From NCBI RefSeq assembly GCF_000355905.1, contig NZ_APLF01000012.1, forward strand, positions 1 to 64,000: a DNA stretch of 64,000 nucleotides, read 5' to 3'. Below the pieces are notes generated by a model. The model saw nothing but the letters and a program-made list of their open reading frames with translations. It did no database searches and was not told the DNA's origin. This DNA is from Psychroflexus gondwanensis ACAM 44 (GTDB lineage Bacteria; Bacteroidota; Bacteroidia; Flavobacteriales; Flavobacteriaceae). Numbering within the stretch: position 1 is the first letter of the stretch; the number at the start of each line of letters is the position of its first letter. A program made the translations under genes and the position numbers. Of this stretch, positions 1 through 9,285 are shown one piece after another.

Positions 1-40
1 GCTAATAGTGCGGCATTTTTTGTGAATTAAAATTTGGAAT

Positions 41-286
41 TAGCGTTCGGATTTAGGTTTTAGCTTCTCTGTCGGAATGACAAAACGCTGCTGTCATTCT
101 GAAAGAGCCTTTTCGGCGACTGAAGAATCTTTTTCTGTCGAAAACACAAAGATTCCTCGTCGAAGCAAAACAGCTTCTCTGTCGGAATGACAAAGAGATT
201 TCTCATCGAAGCAAAAGGGCTTCTCTGTTGGAATGACAAAACGCTGCTGTCATTTGCTTTTTTAGCGTTCGGATTTTGGTTTTAGC
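41..286. repeat. Dispersed repeat cluster flanked by a 24-bp direct repeat
   Basis: This stretch has no gene. Units carrying GCTTCTCTGTCGGAATGACA occur near 63, 173 and 219, two of them next to TCGAAGCAAAA. A 25-base segment starting GGAATGACAAAACG is repeated at 74-98 and 230-254 and contains the inverted pair AATGACA/TGTCATT. The cluster is bounded by a 24-bp direct repeat (41-64 and 263-286, one mismatch). The right copy lies inside the last codons of msrA and includes part of its stop codon. A related cluster in the opposite orientation lies at about 63.6-63.78 kb. It looks like a dispersed intergenic hairpin repeat and no protein is encoded. Bases 1-40 show nothing recognisable. Confidence 0.7.
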
Positions 287-912
287 AACTCCGGAAATCT
301 AACTTTAAACCTAGTGTACCTTGGTACCGATACATTTCGTATGTAAGGATTATTAGGATTTTTTACTTTATAATCTTGATGGTATTCTTCTCCCATCCAA
401 AATTTATCGAAAGCCATAACCTCAGCAGCTAGGGGTTTATTGTATTCCTTGGAAAGTGCTTCCATTTTAGTATCAATAATCGCTTTTTGATCCTCGTTTT
501 GATAGAAAATAATAGAACGGTATTGCGATCCAATGTCAGGGCCCTGTCCGTTTTGTTGTGTGACATTTTGAGATCCAAAATACACATCTATAAGAGTTTT
601 AAAGGATACCACTTTTGGATCGTAAATAACTTCTACAGCCTCAGCATGACCAGTTCTACCTGTATTGCTAGACTCGTAGGTAGGGTTTTTGGTATGCCCA
701 CCAGAATACCCAGAAAACACCTCTTTTACACCGCTTACGCTCTCGTAAATGGTTTCTACACACCAAAAACAACCGCTGGCAAAGTAAGCTCTCTCATACG
801 TGTCATTAGAAAAACTTTCTGAAGTTAGTTTACTGGTTGTTTGGGAATTCTGAGCTTTTCCACAGCTCACAAATAGAATGGAAAGTAGTATTAAACTATA
901 AAATGATTTCAT
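262..912 (-). CDS. msrA: Peptide methionine sulfoxide reductase A, predicted lipoprotein
   Basis: MsrA reduces methionine-S-sulfoxide in oxidised proteins using thioredoxin-type reductants. The 216-residue protein begins with a signal peptide ending in a lipobox (LFVSC, Cys17), so it is probably a lipoprotein in the cell envelope rather than cytosolic. The catalytic motif GCFWC has Cys48 as the nucleophile. The conserved GYSGG and GHAEAVEVIYDP segments follow. The last codons coincide with one copy of the flanking direct repeat at 263-286. A CAAAAATA box at 925-932 (TATTTTTG on the minus strand) may be its -7 element, but no good -33 partner is seen. Family assignment is secure; the envelope location is inferred from the N-terminus. 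Confidence 0.95.
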   Translation of the reverse strand: MKSFYSLILLSILFVSCGKAQNSQTTSKLTSESFSNDTYERAYFASGCFWCVETIYESVSGVKEVFSGYSGGHTKNPTYESSNTGRTGHAEAVEVIYDPKVVSFKTLIDVYFGSQNVTQQNGQGPDIGSQYRSIIFYQNEDQKAIIDTKMEALSKEYNKPLAAEVMAFDKFWMGEEYHQDYKVKNPNNPYIRNVSVPRYTRFKVRFPELLKPKSER

Positions 913-980
913 TCTTTTTTACTTCAAAAATAGGATTTATAACTAGGATTGTTTTTAAGGTCAAGTTAAATTTTGACATA

Positions 981-1010
981 AAAAAAAGCCCAAGATATAC
1001 TTGAGCTTTT
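981..1010 (-). terminator. Rho-independent terminator after the zinc-ribbon-like gene
   Basis: On the minus strand an 11-bp stem (AAAAGCTCAAG pairing with CTTGGGCTTTT) is followed by a T run. It sits just downstream of the stop codon of the coiled-coil gene that ends at 1031. Confidence 0.75.
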
Positions 1011-1030
1011 GATATAAGTTAGGTTAGGAT

Positions 1031-1813
1031 TTACGACAATTTTGTAAACATCTTTTCCATTTTCTCTTCTTCTTCTCTAGCCAATTCTTGATCTACAAGG
1101 ATTCTTCCACTGTGTTCATCGATGATAACTTTACGTCTAGCAGCAATTTCAACTTGAACTTGTGGCGGAATGGTAAAGAAAGAACCACCAGAAGCTCCTC
1201 TTTGTATGGTCACGACGGCCATACCGTTTTTCACATTTTTGCGAATTCTAGTATAAGCTTTCACTAAACGCTCTTCGATATCTTTTTTAAACTTATCAGA
1301 CTTTATTGCAAGAGCATCTTCTTCTTTTTCAGTTTCTTTCAAGATATTGTCTAACTCAGATTTTTTGTGATCTAAGTGATTTTGTCTTTCTGCTAATTTT
1401 TCTTTAGCGTCTTTAATCACGACAGTTTTATGTTCTATTTGAGCATAGAATTCTTTAATGTGTTTTTGAGCTAATTCAATTTCTAATTCTTGAAATTCAA
1501 CTTCTTTAGTCAACGCATCAAATTCTCTGTTGTTTCTAACGTTGTCCTGTTGTCCTTTGTATTTTTTGATCATAGCTTCCGCTTCCACTATGAACAATTT
1601 CTTCTCTTTAATTTTTTCTTCTGTAATCTCAAGATCAGACTCTAGCTTATCAATCCTTTTGGTAAGTCCAGCAACTTCATCTTCCAAATCTTCAACTTCA
1701 AGAGGTAATTCTCCTCGCATATTTCTAATCTCGTCAATACGTGAGTCTATTAACTGTAAATCATATAAAGCTCTCAATTTCTGCTCTACTGTAACCTCTT
1801 TTTTCTTAGCCAT
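1031..1813 (-). CDS. Coiled-coil protein of the C4-type zinc-ribbon family, cysteines lost
   Basis: This 260-residue protein is mostly a long coiled coil (about residues 20-180, rich in E, K and L), followed by the GASGGSFFTIPPQ segment and a GRILVD tail typical of the bacterial zf-RING_7 / DUF164 family. Family members normally carry a CxxC pair just before GRILVD. Here the segment reads VIIDEHSGRILVD and has no cysteine, so zinc binding at this site is unlikely. The ATG at 1813 is preferred to an in-frame TTG at 1819 because it avoids overlap with the Nif3-like gene, whose stop is 1816-1818. The two genes are almost certainly co-transcribed. The family has no firm function; a nucleic-acid role has been proposed for relatives. 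Confidence 0.85.
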   Translation of the reverse strand: MAKKKEVTVEQKLRALYDLQLIDSRIDEIRNMRGELPLEVEDLEDEVAGLTKRIDKLESDLEITEEKIKEKKLFIVEAEAMIKKYKGQQDNVRNNREFDALTKEVEFQELEIELAQKHIKEFYAQIEHKTVVIKDAKEKLAERQNHLDHKKSELDNILKETEKEEDALAIKSDKFKKDIEERLVKAYTRIRKNVKNGMAVVTIQRGASGGSFFTIPPQVQVEIAARRKVIIDEHSGRILVDQELAREEEEKMEKMFTKLS

Positions 1814-1815
1814 AA

Positions 1816-2910
1816 TCAAAAATATTGAATCGGGTTGGTATTATTATTTGATAAAACGAGTGCAAAATTAGCAAATTTTTTCGTAAGATAAGCATGTATT
1901 AAATCTTTTGTATACTGCTCGCTTTCATAATGACCAATATCTGCTAAAATGATGCTATTTTCAGCTCTGTAGAAGTCATGATATTTTAAATCTGCTGTGA
2001 TATAAAGGTCTGCTTTCGCCGCTTTAGCTCGATCAATAGCAAAAGCTCCGCTGCCGCCTAAAACCGCAACGCGCTTTATGTCTTTAGAAATAAACTGGGA
2101 ATGACGTATAGTTTTGGTCTTGAATACAGACTTCACATGCCTAAGAGCTTCTTCAGCAGTTTTAGCTATTTCAAATTCGCCTACCATACCTATTCCTCTC
2201 TGTTGGTCTAGGTTTTCTAAAGTTTCAATTTCATAGGCGACTTCTTCATAAGGGTGACTCTTGAAAAGTGCTTTTATGAGAGAAGATTCAAGATGAGAAG
2301 AAAACGTCATATTAATTTGAACTTCTTCTTCAAACTGAGTAACTCCAGGGGTTCCAATGCTAGGGTTGGAATCTTCATTTCCATTAAAAGTCCCAGTTCC
2401 GTTAATATTAAAACTGCAGTAGTTGTAATTTCCAATATTACCACCGCCAGCTTCAAATAGAGCATGTCTTACGACCTCTGCATTTGCCTTTGGGACATAG
2501 GTGGTGAGCTTTTTAATGGTTTTGGATTTTGGAATTAAGATCGAAGTGTTTAACAATCCAAGTTTTTCACACATCATACCATTTACCCCGTTATAAACAT
2601 TGTCTAAAGCGGTATGCATGGCATATATAGCGATATCGTGTTTTATAGCTTTGTGCACCACACGCTCTACATAGTTTTTCCGGTTCAGCTTCTTTAAGCC
2701 CGAAAAAATAATAGGATGAAAACTAATAATCAAGTTGCACTTTTTTTCAATAGCTTCGTCAACTATAGTTTCAAGCGTGTCTAGAGTAACTAAAACACCA
2801 GTCACCTCTGTAGTGAATTCTCCTATAAGAAGGCCTGTATTATCAAAATCTTCAGCATAGTAAGAAGGGGCCAGTTCTTCTATAGCATCAGTAAAATTTT
2901 TTACAATCAT
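1816..2910 (-). CDS. Nif3-like dinuclear metal centre protein
   Basis: This 364-residue protein belongs to the Nif3/YbgI/YqfO family, hexameric proteins with a two-metal site. Some members are annotated as GTP cyclohydrolase I type 2, but the physiological reaction is not settled. The metal-binding histidine segments are visible: SFHPIIFSG and YAMHTALDN in the N-terminal half, and ADIGHYESE near the C-terminus. The length fits the longer form with a CutA-like middle insert (about residues 130-230), as in Bacillus YqfO. It is the first gene of a two-gene unit with the coiled-coil zinc-ribbon-like gene, a pairing common in Flavobacteria. It is divergent from lpxK with only a few dozen bases between them. 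Confidence 0.92.
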   Translation of the reverse strand: MIVKNFTDAIEELAPSYYAEDFDNTGLLIGEFTTEVTGVLVTLDTLETIVDEAIEKKCNLIISFHPIIFSGLKKLNRKNYVERVVHKAIKHDIAIYAMHTALDNVYNGVNGMMCEKLGLLNTSILIPKSKTIKKLTTYVPKANAEVVRHALFEAGGGNIGNYNYCSFNINGTGTFNGNEDSNPSIGTPGVTQFEEEVQINMTFSSHLESSLIKALFKSHPYEEVAYEIETLENLDQQRGIGMVGEFEIAKTAEEALRHVKSVFKTKTIRHSQFISKDIKRVAVLGGSGAFAIDRAKAAKADLYITADLKYHDFYRAENSIILADIGHYESEQYTKDLIHAYLTKKFANFALVLSNNNTNPIQYF

Positions 2911-2957
2911 GTGAAATTAATTTAATGTCTAAATTTAAAAATTATAATTTCGCAATC

Positions 2958-3968
2958 ATGAAATACTTTAGATATTTCCTTTTTCCATTATCTGTCCTTT
3001 ACGGCTGCATTTTATCTATTCGCAATTTTTTATATAATCATAAATTCTTAAAGTCGAAATCTTATTCGGTTCCAGTGATCTGCGTGGGAAACTTAAATAC
3101 AGGAGGCACAGGAAAAACTCCAATGATAGAGCTCTTGGTGAGGACGTTAGGCGAAGAGTATAACTTAGCAACCTTAAGTCGAGGGTATAAGAGGGCTACT
3201 AAAGGATTTATAGAGGTTAACACCAATCATTCCTCATCGGACGTTGGTGATGAACCCTTACAATTCAAAAATAACTTCCCAGACTTAAAAGTAGCCGTTG
3301 ATGCTAATCGACAGAGGGGAATTTCCAATTTGCTAAGGGCTTATCCAAAACTGGATATGATTCTTTTGGACGACGCCTTTCAACATCGAAAAGTAAAACC
3401 AGACTTTTCTATAGTACTCACGACTTATAAGGATCTTTATGTGAGAGATTTTGTGCTTCCCACAGGAAACTTAAGAGAGTTTAAAACGGGCGCAAAACGA
3501 GCGGACATGATTATAGTCACTAAGTGTCCAAAGGATTTAAGCAGAACAAAGCAAAAAAATATTGCTCTGCAATTGAGGCCCAAGCCTTATCAAAAGTTGT
3601 TATTCTCTACGATTCTCTATTCTGAATTTGTTACAAATACACTTCAAAAAATAGATATCAATAGTTTTAATAATTTCACCCTTGTTACTGGTATTGCTAA
3701 CCCAAGCCCTTTAGTCCATCATTTAAAAGCTTTGGATAAGAAGTTTAGCCATGAAAAATTCCCAGACCATCATGAATTCTCTGCTGCTGAAATACAAAGA
3801 CTTCAAAAGTTACCTTTACTATTGACAACCCAAAAAGACTATATGAGGTTAAAAACTGAATTCTCTACTGAGAAATTATTCTATCTTCCAATTGAATCTC
3901 GTATCTTAAATGATCCAGATTCACTGAAATTAAATATAGAAAAGCAAGTCTTTGACCATTTGGAATAG
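2958..3968 (+). CDS. lpxK: Tetraacyldisaccharide 4'-kinase (lipid A synthesis)
   Basis: LpxK phosphorylates the 4' position of the lipid A disaccharide at the inner membrane. The chosen start at 2958 gives 336 residues and begins MKYFRYFLFP, like other flavobacterial LpxK proteins. An in-frame ATG at 2925 would add 11 residues. A hydrophobic N-terminal helix (about residues 3-20) is followed by the Walker A segment VGNLNTGGTGKTP and by LLDDAFQHR, the conserved DDxxQHR region. It shows that the cell makes a 4'-phosphorylated lipid A precursor. The gene is divergent from the Nif3-like gene and is followed by rpmE2, which has its own promoter. Confidence 0.95.
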   Translation: MKYFRYFLFPLSVLYGCILSIRNFLYNHKFLKSKSYSVPVICVGNLNTGGTGKTPMIELLVRTLGEEYNLATLSRGYKRATKGFIEVNTNHSSSDVGDEPLQFKNNFPDLKVAVDANRQRGISNLLRAYPKLDMILLDDAFQHRKVKPDFSIVLTTYKDLYVRDFVLPTGNLREFKTGAKRADMIIVTKCPKDLSRTKQKNIALQLRPKPYQKLLFSTILYSEFVTNTLQKIDINSFNNFTLVTGIANPSPLVHHLKALDKKFSHEKFPDHHEFSAAEIQRLQKLPLLLTTQKDYMRLKTEFSTEKLFYLPIESRILNDPDSLKLNIEKQVFDHLE

Positions 3969-3995
3969 ATAGTTACAAACATTTCTAATATTTGC

Positions 3996-4025
3996 TTGTA
4001 TAATAGATTCTTTTATTTAAATTTG
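3996..4025 (+). promoter_or_regulatory. Bacteroidota promoter for rpmE2
   Basis: TTG at 3996-3998 and TAAATTTG at 4018-4025 are separated by exactly 19 bases, the TTG-N19-TAnnTTTG arrangement of Bacteroidota housekeeping promoters. The -7 box ends 31 bases before the rpmE2 start codon. Confidence 0.8.
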
Positions 4026-4056
4026 CAACCTGAAATAATTTAGTAAAGACGATACG

Positions 4057-4323
4057 ATGAAAAAAGGAATACATCCAGAAAATTATAGATTAGTAGCGTT
4101 TAAGGATATGTCTAACGATGACGTGTTTTTAACCAAATCTACAGCCCAAACCAAAGAAACTCTTGAAGTTGACGGAGCAGAATATCCTCTTATAAAACTT
4201 GAGATTTCAAGATCATCTCATCCATTCTACACTGGTAAGACTAAACTTGTTGATAGTGCTGGACGTATTGATAAGTTCAAAAGCAAATACAAGAAATTCA
4301 AAAAAGAAGATAAAAAGGCTTAA
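4057..4323 (+). CDS. rpmE2: 50S ribosomal protein L31, type B (zinc-independent)
   Basis: This 88-residue L31 of the large ribosomal subunit begins MKKGIHPENYRLVAFKD and contains ISRSSHPFYTGKTKLVDSAG, the type B signature. It lacks the CxxC pair of zinc-binding L31, so it is the C-minus form that works without zinc. The C-terminus is very lysine-rich, as expected for rRNA contact. It is a single-gene unit with a consensus promoter upstream and a strong hairpin terminator 20 bases downstream. Confidence 0.96.
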   Translation: MKKGIHPENYRLVAFKDMSNDDVFLTKSTAQTKETLEVDGAEYPLIKLEISRSSHPFYTGKTKLVDSAGRIDKFKSKYKKFKKEDKKA

Positions 4324-4342
4324 TTCCTTTTTAGACTATAAC

Positions 4343-4374
4343 AAAAACCTTCAATGCAAATTGAAGGTTTTTTT
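4343..4374 (+). terminator. Terminator of rpmE2
   Basis: A 12-bp perfect stem (AAAAACCTTCAA, loop TGCAAA, TTGAAGGTTTTT) runs into a T tract on the plus strand. Confidence 0.85.
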
Positions 4375-4402
4375 GGTTTTAAATTCTAATGACAATAAAC
4401 TA

Positions 4403-4442
4403 AAAAAAAAGCCTCAAGGATTTATTTCTTGAGGCTTTTTTT
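4403..4442 (-). terminator. Terminator of icd
   Basis: GCCTCAAG (4411-4418) pairs with CTTGAGGC (4428-4435), flanked by A8 on one side and T7 on the other. It can work in both directions, but it lies just past the icd stop codon on the minus strand. Confidence 0.8.
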
Positions 4443-4466
4443 AATGAATTCAAAGTTCCAATTCAG

Positions 4467-6695
4467 TTATTTAATATCAATAATCGAATTTAATGTTGAA
4501 CTTGGTCGCATTTGTTTGGCGACTAAATCTTCATCTGGAAAGTAATAGCCGTTAATGTCGTTCTTATGGCCTTGAGCTTTAAGTAACTCATCGTTGATTT
4601 TAGATTCATTTTCTTCCAAAAAGTTTGCTACTTTTTCAAACTCAGATTTTAAATCTGCATCTTCACTTTGTTCAGCAAGTGCATTTGCCCAGTATAAAGC
4701 TAAATAGAAATGTGTTCCTCTATTGTCAATTTCATTGACTTTTCTAGATGGAGATTTATCATTTTTCAAATATTGACTATTTGCTTTATTCAATGTTTTG
4801 GCGATAACTTTTGCCTTTTCATTGTTGGTTTTTTCTGCAATATCTTCAATTGAGACCGCAAGAGCTAAAAATTCTCCCAGAGAGTCCCATCTTAAATGGC
4901 CTTCTTTTAAAAACTGTTGAACGTGTTTGGGAGCAGATCCACCAGCGCCAGTTTCGTACAAACCGCCACCAGCAAGTAATGGAACAATAGATAGCATCTT
5001 TGCACTTGTGCCCAATTCTAGAATAGGAAAGAGGTCTGTTAGGTAATCTCTAAGGACGTTACCCGTTACAGAGATAGTGTCTTTACCTTCTTTTACTCTT
5101 TCTAGGGTGTATTGCATTGCTTCTTTTGGACTCATGATTTGTACGTCCAAACCAGTTAAATCAAGGTCTTTTAAATACAAATTCACCTTAGTGATAAGAT
5201 TTGCATCGTGAGCTCTATTTTCATCTAACCAAAAAATAGCAGGATTCTCTGTTTTTTTCGCTCTTCTAACTGCCAAGCCTACCCAATCTTTAATAGGTAG
5301 ATCTTTGGTTTGACACATTCTCCAAATATCACCTTCTTTTACATCGTGAGTCGTTAAAGCCTTATTGTTATGGTCTAAAACTTCTACACGACCCTCTTTA
5401 GGGATAATAAACGTTTTGTCATGAGAACCATACTCTTCAGCCTTTTTGGCCATTAATCCTACATTAGAAACATTCCCCATAGTAGTCACGTCAAAAGCTC
5501 CGTGTTTCTGACAAAAATCAATCACTTGTTGATATATTCCAGCATAGCTTCTATCTGGTATAACAGCTTTCATGTCTTGAGTCTTATCATGTTTATTCCA
5601 CATCTTACCTCCAGCTTTTATAGCTGCGGGCATTGAAGCATCAATAATAACATTACTTGGGACATGCAAGTTGGTGATGCCTTTAGAGGAATCTACCATC
5701 GCTAAATCCGCTTTATTAGTGTAAACTTCTTCAAGTTCTTTGATGATGGCTTTAGCCTTTTCTTCAGGAAGTTTAGAGATTTTATTGTAAACATCACCTA
5801 AACCATTGGTGGGATCTACACCAATCTGATCAAATTCTGTTTCGTATTTATCGAAAATCTCTTTAAAATAGACTGTAACAGCGTGACCAAAAATCACAGG
5901 ATCCGAAACTTTCATCATGGTTGCTTTCAAGTGAATGGAAAACAAAACATCCTTTTCTTTGGCATCCTTTATTTCTTCAGCCAAAAATTCACGTAGAGCC
6001 TTCTTACTCATGACAGAGGCATCTATAACTTCTTTATCCTCAAGCTTTGTGCTGTCTTTCAAGACAGTTTGATTGCCGTTAGCATCTGTATGAACAATTT
6101 TCACGTCATCTTCTGAAGTAAGAACAACAGACTTTTCACTTCCATAAAAGTCTCCATCTTTCATTGTAGAAACATGGGTCTTGGACTCTTTACTCCATTC
6201 CTTTAATTTATGTGAATGATCTTGAGCATATTCTTTTACGGGACCAGCAACCCTTCTGTCTGAATTACCTTCTCTTAAAACCGGATTGACAGCACTTCCT
6301 AAGACTTTTTCAAATCTATTTTTTATATCTTCTTCTTTATCGTTTTGTGGATCTCCAGGATAGCTAGGTATTTTATATCCTTTATCTTGTAGTTCTTTAA
6401 TAGCTTCAGTTAGTTGTGGAACAGAAGCACTTATGTTTGGAAGTTTTATGATATTAGCTTCAGGAGACTTGGCTAACTTTCCAAGATAAGCCAAGCTGTC
6501 ATCAACTTTTTGCTCTTCAGTTAAGTAATCACTGAAAGTAGCCAAAATTCTTGCTGCCAAAGAGATATCTTTGGATAGTATATTTATACCGGCACTTTCT
6601 GTAAATCTCCTTACAATTGGTAAAAAAGAGTAGGTGGCCAGAGCTGGTGCTTCATCCGTTTTTGTGTAAATGATTTTTGTGCTATATTCTTCCAT
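4467..6695 (-). CDS. icd: Monomeric NADP-dependent isocitrate dehydrogenase
   Basis: This enzyme converts isocitrate to 2-oxoglutarate with NADP+ in the TCA cycle. At 742 residues it matches the monomeric type (about 740), which is unrelated in length to the dimeric Icd of E. coli. Recognisable family segments include [16 protein letters not shown] at the N-terminus, [39 protein letters not shown] and the C-terminal [13 protein letters not shown] possible -7 box (TATCTTTG on the minus strand) lies at 6730-6737. It is a single-gene unit, closed by the hairpin at 4403-4442. Together with lpdA it represents central carbon metabolism in this window. Confidence 0.97.
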   Translation of the reverse strand: MEEYSTKIIYTKTDEAPALATYSFLPIVRRFTESAGINILSKDISLAARILATFSDYLTEEQKVDDSLAYLGKLAKSPEANIIKLPNISASVPQLTEAIKELQDKGYKIPSYPGDPQNDKEEDIKNRFEKVLGSAVNPVLREGNSDRRVAGPVKEYAQDHSHKLKEWSKESKTHVSTMKDGDFYGSEKSVVLTSEDDVKIVHTDANGNQTVLKDSTKLEDKEVIDASVMSKKALREFLAEEIKDAKEKDVLFSIHLKATMMKVSDPVIFGHAVTVYFKEIFDKYETEFDQIGVDPTNGLGDVYNKISKLPEEKAKAIIKELEEVYTNKADLAMVDSSKGITNLHVPSNVIIDASMPAAIKAGGKMWNKHDKTQDMKAVIPDRSYAGIYQQVIDFCQKHGAFDVTTMGNVSNVGLMAKKAEEYGSHDKTFIIPKEGRVEVLDHNNKALTTHDVKEGDIWRMCQTKDLPIKDWVGLAVRRAKKTENPAIFWLDENRAHDANLITKVNLYLKDLDLTGLDVQIMSPKEAMQYTLERVKEGKDTISVTGNVLRDYLTDLFPILELGTSAKMLSIVPLLAGGGLYETGAGGSAPKHVQQFLKEGHLRWDSLGEFLALAVSIEDIAEKTNNEKAKVIAKTLNKANSQYLKNDKSPSRKVNEIDNRGTHFYLALYWANALAEQSEDADLKSEFEKVANFLEENESKINDELLKAQGHKNDINGYYFPDEDLVAKQMRPSSTLNSIIDIK

Positions 6696-6729
6696 GAATT
6701 ATAATTTATTTTAAAAATTGTTTAACCCT

Positions 6730-6737
6730 CAAAGATA
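6730..6737 (-). promoter_or_regulatory. Possible -7 box of the icd promoter
   Basis: TATCTTTG on the minus strand fits TAnnTTTG and ends 34 bases before the icd start codon. No matching TTG is found 19 bases upstream, so this is tentative. Confidence 0.4.
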
Positions 6738-6791
6738 AAGATTTGAAATCTAAAAACCTTGCGGAGTCGGTTATAAGGCTGTTAAAAACTA

Positions 6792-6827
6792 AAAAAACCT
6801 TCTATTGAATTCAATAGAAGGTTTTTT
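6792..6827 (-). terminator. Terminator of rplS
   Basis: A near-perfect 16-17 bp palindrome (AAAAAACCTTCTATTG pairing with CAATAGAAGGTTTTTT) lies just downstream of rplS on the minus strand. Confidence 0.85.
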
Positions 6828-6846
6828 AAAAGATCGAAAAAATAAA

Positions 6847-7197
6847 CTAGTTAGTTCTTTTCTCTTTAATTCTTGCTTTTTTACCAGTAAGGTTTCTGAA
6901 GTAATAAATTCTAGCGCGTCTAACACTACCTTTTTTATTAATTTCAATTTTTTGAATGGCAGGCATGTTAATTGGAAAAATCTTCTCAACTCCTACAGTT
7001 CCACTCATCTTACGAATAGTAAAGGTTTTTGAAGCTCCAGATCCTTTAATCTGAATCACGACTCCTTTATAAAACTGAGTACGTGTTTTTTGACCTTCCT
7101 TTATTTCGTAGTATACTGTAATAGTATCACCAGCAGAAAATTCTGGAAAATCTTTCTTTTCTACAAATTCGTCTTGTACAAATTTTACTAAATCCAT
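6847..7197 (-). CDS. rplS: 50S ribosomal protein L19
   Basis: L19 is a large-subunit protein at the interface between the 30S and 50S subunits. The 116-residue sequence carries the family segments FSAGDTITVYYEIKEG, TFTIRKMSGTVGVEKIFP and KGSVRRARIYYFRNLTGKKARIKE, and the length is normal. It lies downstream of trmD in the same direction, as in many bacteria, but here it has its own consensus promoter in the 100-base gap and its own terminator. Confidence 0.97.
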   Translation of the reverse strand: MDLVKFVQDEFVEKKDFPEFSAGDTITVYYEIKEGQKTRTQFYKGVVIQIKGSGASKTFTIRKMSGTVGVEKIFPINMPAIQKIEINKKGSVRRARIYYFRNLTGKKARIKEKRTN

Positions 7198-7264
7198 TGT
7201 ATTGGGTTTTAATATAACCTAAACCAACATTCACGCATTTCGTCAGAGGTTGAATTAGCGATTG

Positions 7265-7294
7265 CAAAAATACATAAAAATTCGTTTTATGCAA
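7265..7294 (-). promoter_or_regulatory. Bacteroidota promoter for rplS
   Basis: On the minus strand TTG (7292-7294), 19 bases, then TATTTTTG (7265-7272) form an exact TTG-N19-TAnnTTTG promoter. It sits between the trmD stop and the rplS start and leaves a leader of about 60 bases. Confidence 0.8.
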
Positions 7295-7302
7295 ACCTAA
7301 AT

Positions 7303-7983
7303 TTAATCTTCCTTCAATAAGTCCGGCCTGAGCTCTTTGGTTCTTTCTAGGGCTTTTTCATCTCTCCATTCGTCGACTTTTCTTTGGTGTCCGCTCAATA
7401 AGACTTTTGGAACTTCCAATCCTTTGTAGGTTGAAGGTCTTGTATAGATGGGTGGAGATAGCAAATTATCTTGAAAAGCATCGGTAAGGGCAGAGGTTTC
7501 GTTTCCAAGTACGCCAGGGATGAGTCTTATGATGCTATCACACAAGACTGCTGCTGCCAACTCTCCTCCAGAAAGGACATAGTCACCAATAGAAATTTCT
7601 CTTGTGATAAAAAGATCCCTTACGCGTTGGTCTACTCCTTTGTAATGCCCGCAAAGCATAATTAAGTTGCCTTTAAGGGAAAGCGTATTTGCCATAGCTT
7701 GGTTTAAAACTTCTCCATCTGGGGTGAGGTAAATGACTTCATCATAATCTCTTTCACTTTTCAATTTAGAAATACATTTGTCGATAGGCTCTACCATCAT
7801 CACCATTCCTGCTCCGCCACCATATTGGTAATCATCAATCTGTTTATAACTGAGCGTGGTATAATCTCTGAGATTATGAATATGAATTTCAACTAGTTTT
7901 TTTTCAATGGCTCTCTTTAGGATAGAAGCCTCAAATGGGCTCTTTAGCAAATCCGGAACTACAGTAATGATATCTATTCGCAT
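7303..7983 (-). CDS. trmD: tRNA (guanine-N1)-methyltransferase
   Basis: TrmD methylates G37 of tRNAs with S-adenosylmethionine and prevents frameshifting. The 226-residue protein has the SPOUT-family knot segments: [16 protein letters not shown] (about residues 53-68), [12 protein letters not shown], and [15 protein letters not shown], followed by the flexible linker [24 protein letters not shown]-like region (here SGHQ) and a C-terminal helical domain. It starts 3 bases after the MFS gene ends, so the coiled-coil protein, MFS transporter and trmD form one transcription unit. Confidence 0.97.
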   Translation of the reverse strand: MRIDIITVVPDLLKSPFEASILKRAIEKKLVEIHIHNLRDYTTLSYKQIDDYQYGGGAGMVMMVEPIDKCISKLKSERDYDEVIYLTPDGEVLNQAMANTLSLKGNLIMLCGHYKGVDQRVRDLFITREISIGDYVLSGGELAAAVLCDSIIRLIPGVLGNETSALTDAFQDNLLSPPIYTRPSTYKGLEVPKVLLSGHQRKVDEWRDEKALERTKELRPDLLKED

Positions 7984-7986
7984 TTC

Positions 7987-9285
7987 TTAAACTTTTTTGA
8001 GTGTGAAGCTCAATGTTATACAGGCGACCAAGAGTAAGAGGAAAAACCAAAATTGGTAGGCCAGTCCAAAATGTTGTGCAATAAGGCCGAATGAAGCTGC
8101 TACTATGGTAAATAATCCAATTAATGTGTTTGCAACAGAGACATATGTGGGCCTTTCTTTTTCTGGGGCGTAATCTATGATGTACGTTTTTCTACTCAGC
8201 CTTGCTCCAGAATAAGCAACTCCGTTAATGAATAAGACTGGCATAAAATAGTAAAAATTGAGGGTTTCGCTATCAAAATAAACAAAAACCAGCGCATATA
8301 AAATACTTAAGATAGACAAACCCGCTGAAATTCTCATAAGTTGTAAACTAGATCTATCTGCCAATCTTCCCCAAATAGGACTACTTACTATTTGTGCTAG
8401 ACTCCCAATAACAATGATATAACCTAAATAGTTCCAGTTTTCCTTACTTACATCTTTTGCAAGCAGAATAAAAAACGGGTCTAAGAGAGGTATGGCCATC
8501 AATAATGCTCTAGTAATGATGAAATTCCTGTACGATGAATCCTTCTTCAACAAGGAAGCTCCAATTTTTATTTCTTCCAAAGGCGTTCTTCCTCCCTCTG
8601 TAGAACCTGGTTGTTCTTTAATAGCCGAAAATATAAATGAGGCAAAAATCCAAAGTAGGGCAGCGATAGCAAATAGAGCTACGTACAGCCATTTACTATC
8701 CTCTCCTTTTAGGAAAAAGACCAAAGTACCTCCAGCGATAAGAGCTAGACAGCCCCCAAATGTAGATCTATAACTCAACATTTGTCCTCGTTCTCCTTTG
8801 GGGACAGTTTTTCCAGTTACGTCTTTGAAACTTACAGAGCCAACTCCTGAAGCTATACTAAATAGAAGTAACAAGAAGACAATAGCATAACTTATCAAGG
8901 TCTGGTTATCGAGGAAGGCAAGTAAAATTGCCGAAACAAGTAAACAGAAGCCTTGGGTAAATCCAGCAGCAACCCAATACGGTTTTCGTTTCCGTTTCTC
9001 TCTTATTTTTCCGCTAACAAGAAGCTGTGGCAGAAGAGAACCTATGTCTTTTATAGGAACCAACATACCGATAAGAAAAAGTGGTGCTCCAAGAAAGCTC
9101 AATATCCAAGGTAGAGTAAGCCCTGGACTTATTAATTTTTCTGCAAATTTAGTAAGGCTACCATTAAAAACATTTAATATAAAGTTTTTCGGAAGATGTG
9201 TGCATTGATCATCCGGGATGGATTCGCAAATTCTAGCATCAGTATCTTCAGTCAAAAATTCATAAAAACCTTCGGTCTTGGACAT
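7987..9285 (-). CDS. Major facilitator superfamily transporter
   Basis: This 432-residue integral membrane protein has about 12 hydrophobic segments and an MFS-like organisation with basic cytoplasmic loops (KIREKRKRKPYW, GRLADRSSLQLMR). A polar N-terminal stretch of about 40 residues precedes the first membrane segment. The substrate cannot be read from the sequence. The start overlaps the stop of the upstream coiled-coil membrane protein, and trmD follows after 3 bases, so the three genes are co-transcribed. Confidence 0.85.
   Translation of the reverse strand: MSKTEGFYEFLTEDTDARICESIPDDQCTHLPKNFILNVFNGSLTKFAEKLISPGLTLPWILSFLGAPLFLIGMLVPIKDIGSLLPQLLVSGKIREKRKRKPYWVAAGFTQGFCLLVSAILLAFLDNQTLISYAIVFLLLLFSIASGVGSVSFKDVTGKTVPKGERGQMLSYRSTFGGCLALIAGGTLVFFLKGEDSKWLYVALFAIAALLWIFASFIFSAIKEQPGSTEGGRTPLEEIKIGASLLKKDSSYRNFIITRALLMAIPLLDPFFILLAKDVSKENWNYLGYIIVIGSLAQIVSSPIWGRLADRSSLQLMRISAGLSILSILYALVFVYFDSETLNFYYFMPVLFINGVAYSGARLSRKTYIIDYAPEKERPTYVSVANTLIGLFTIVAASFGLIAQHFGLAYQFWFFLLLLVACITLSFTLKKV

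Noticed and set aside
41-286. CRISPR array at the left end
   Set aside because: The repeats are irregular in length and spacing, contain internal palindromes, and no cas gene is nearby.
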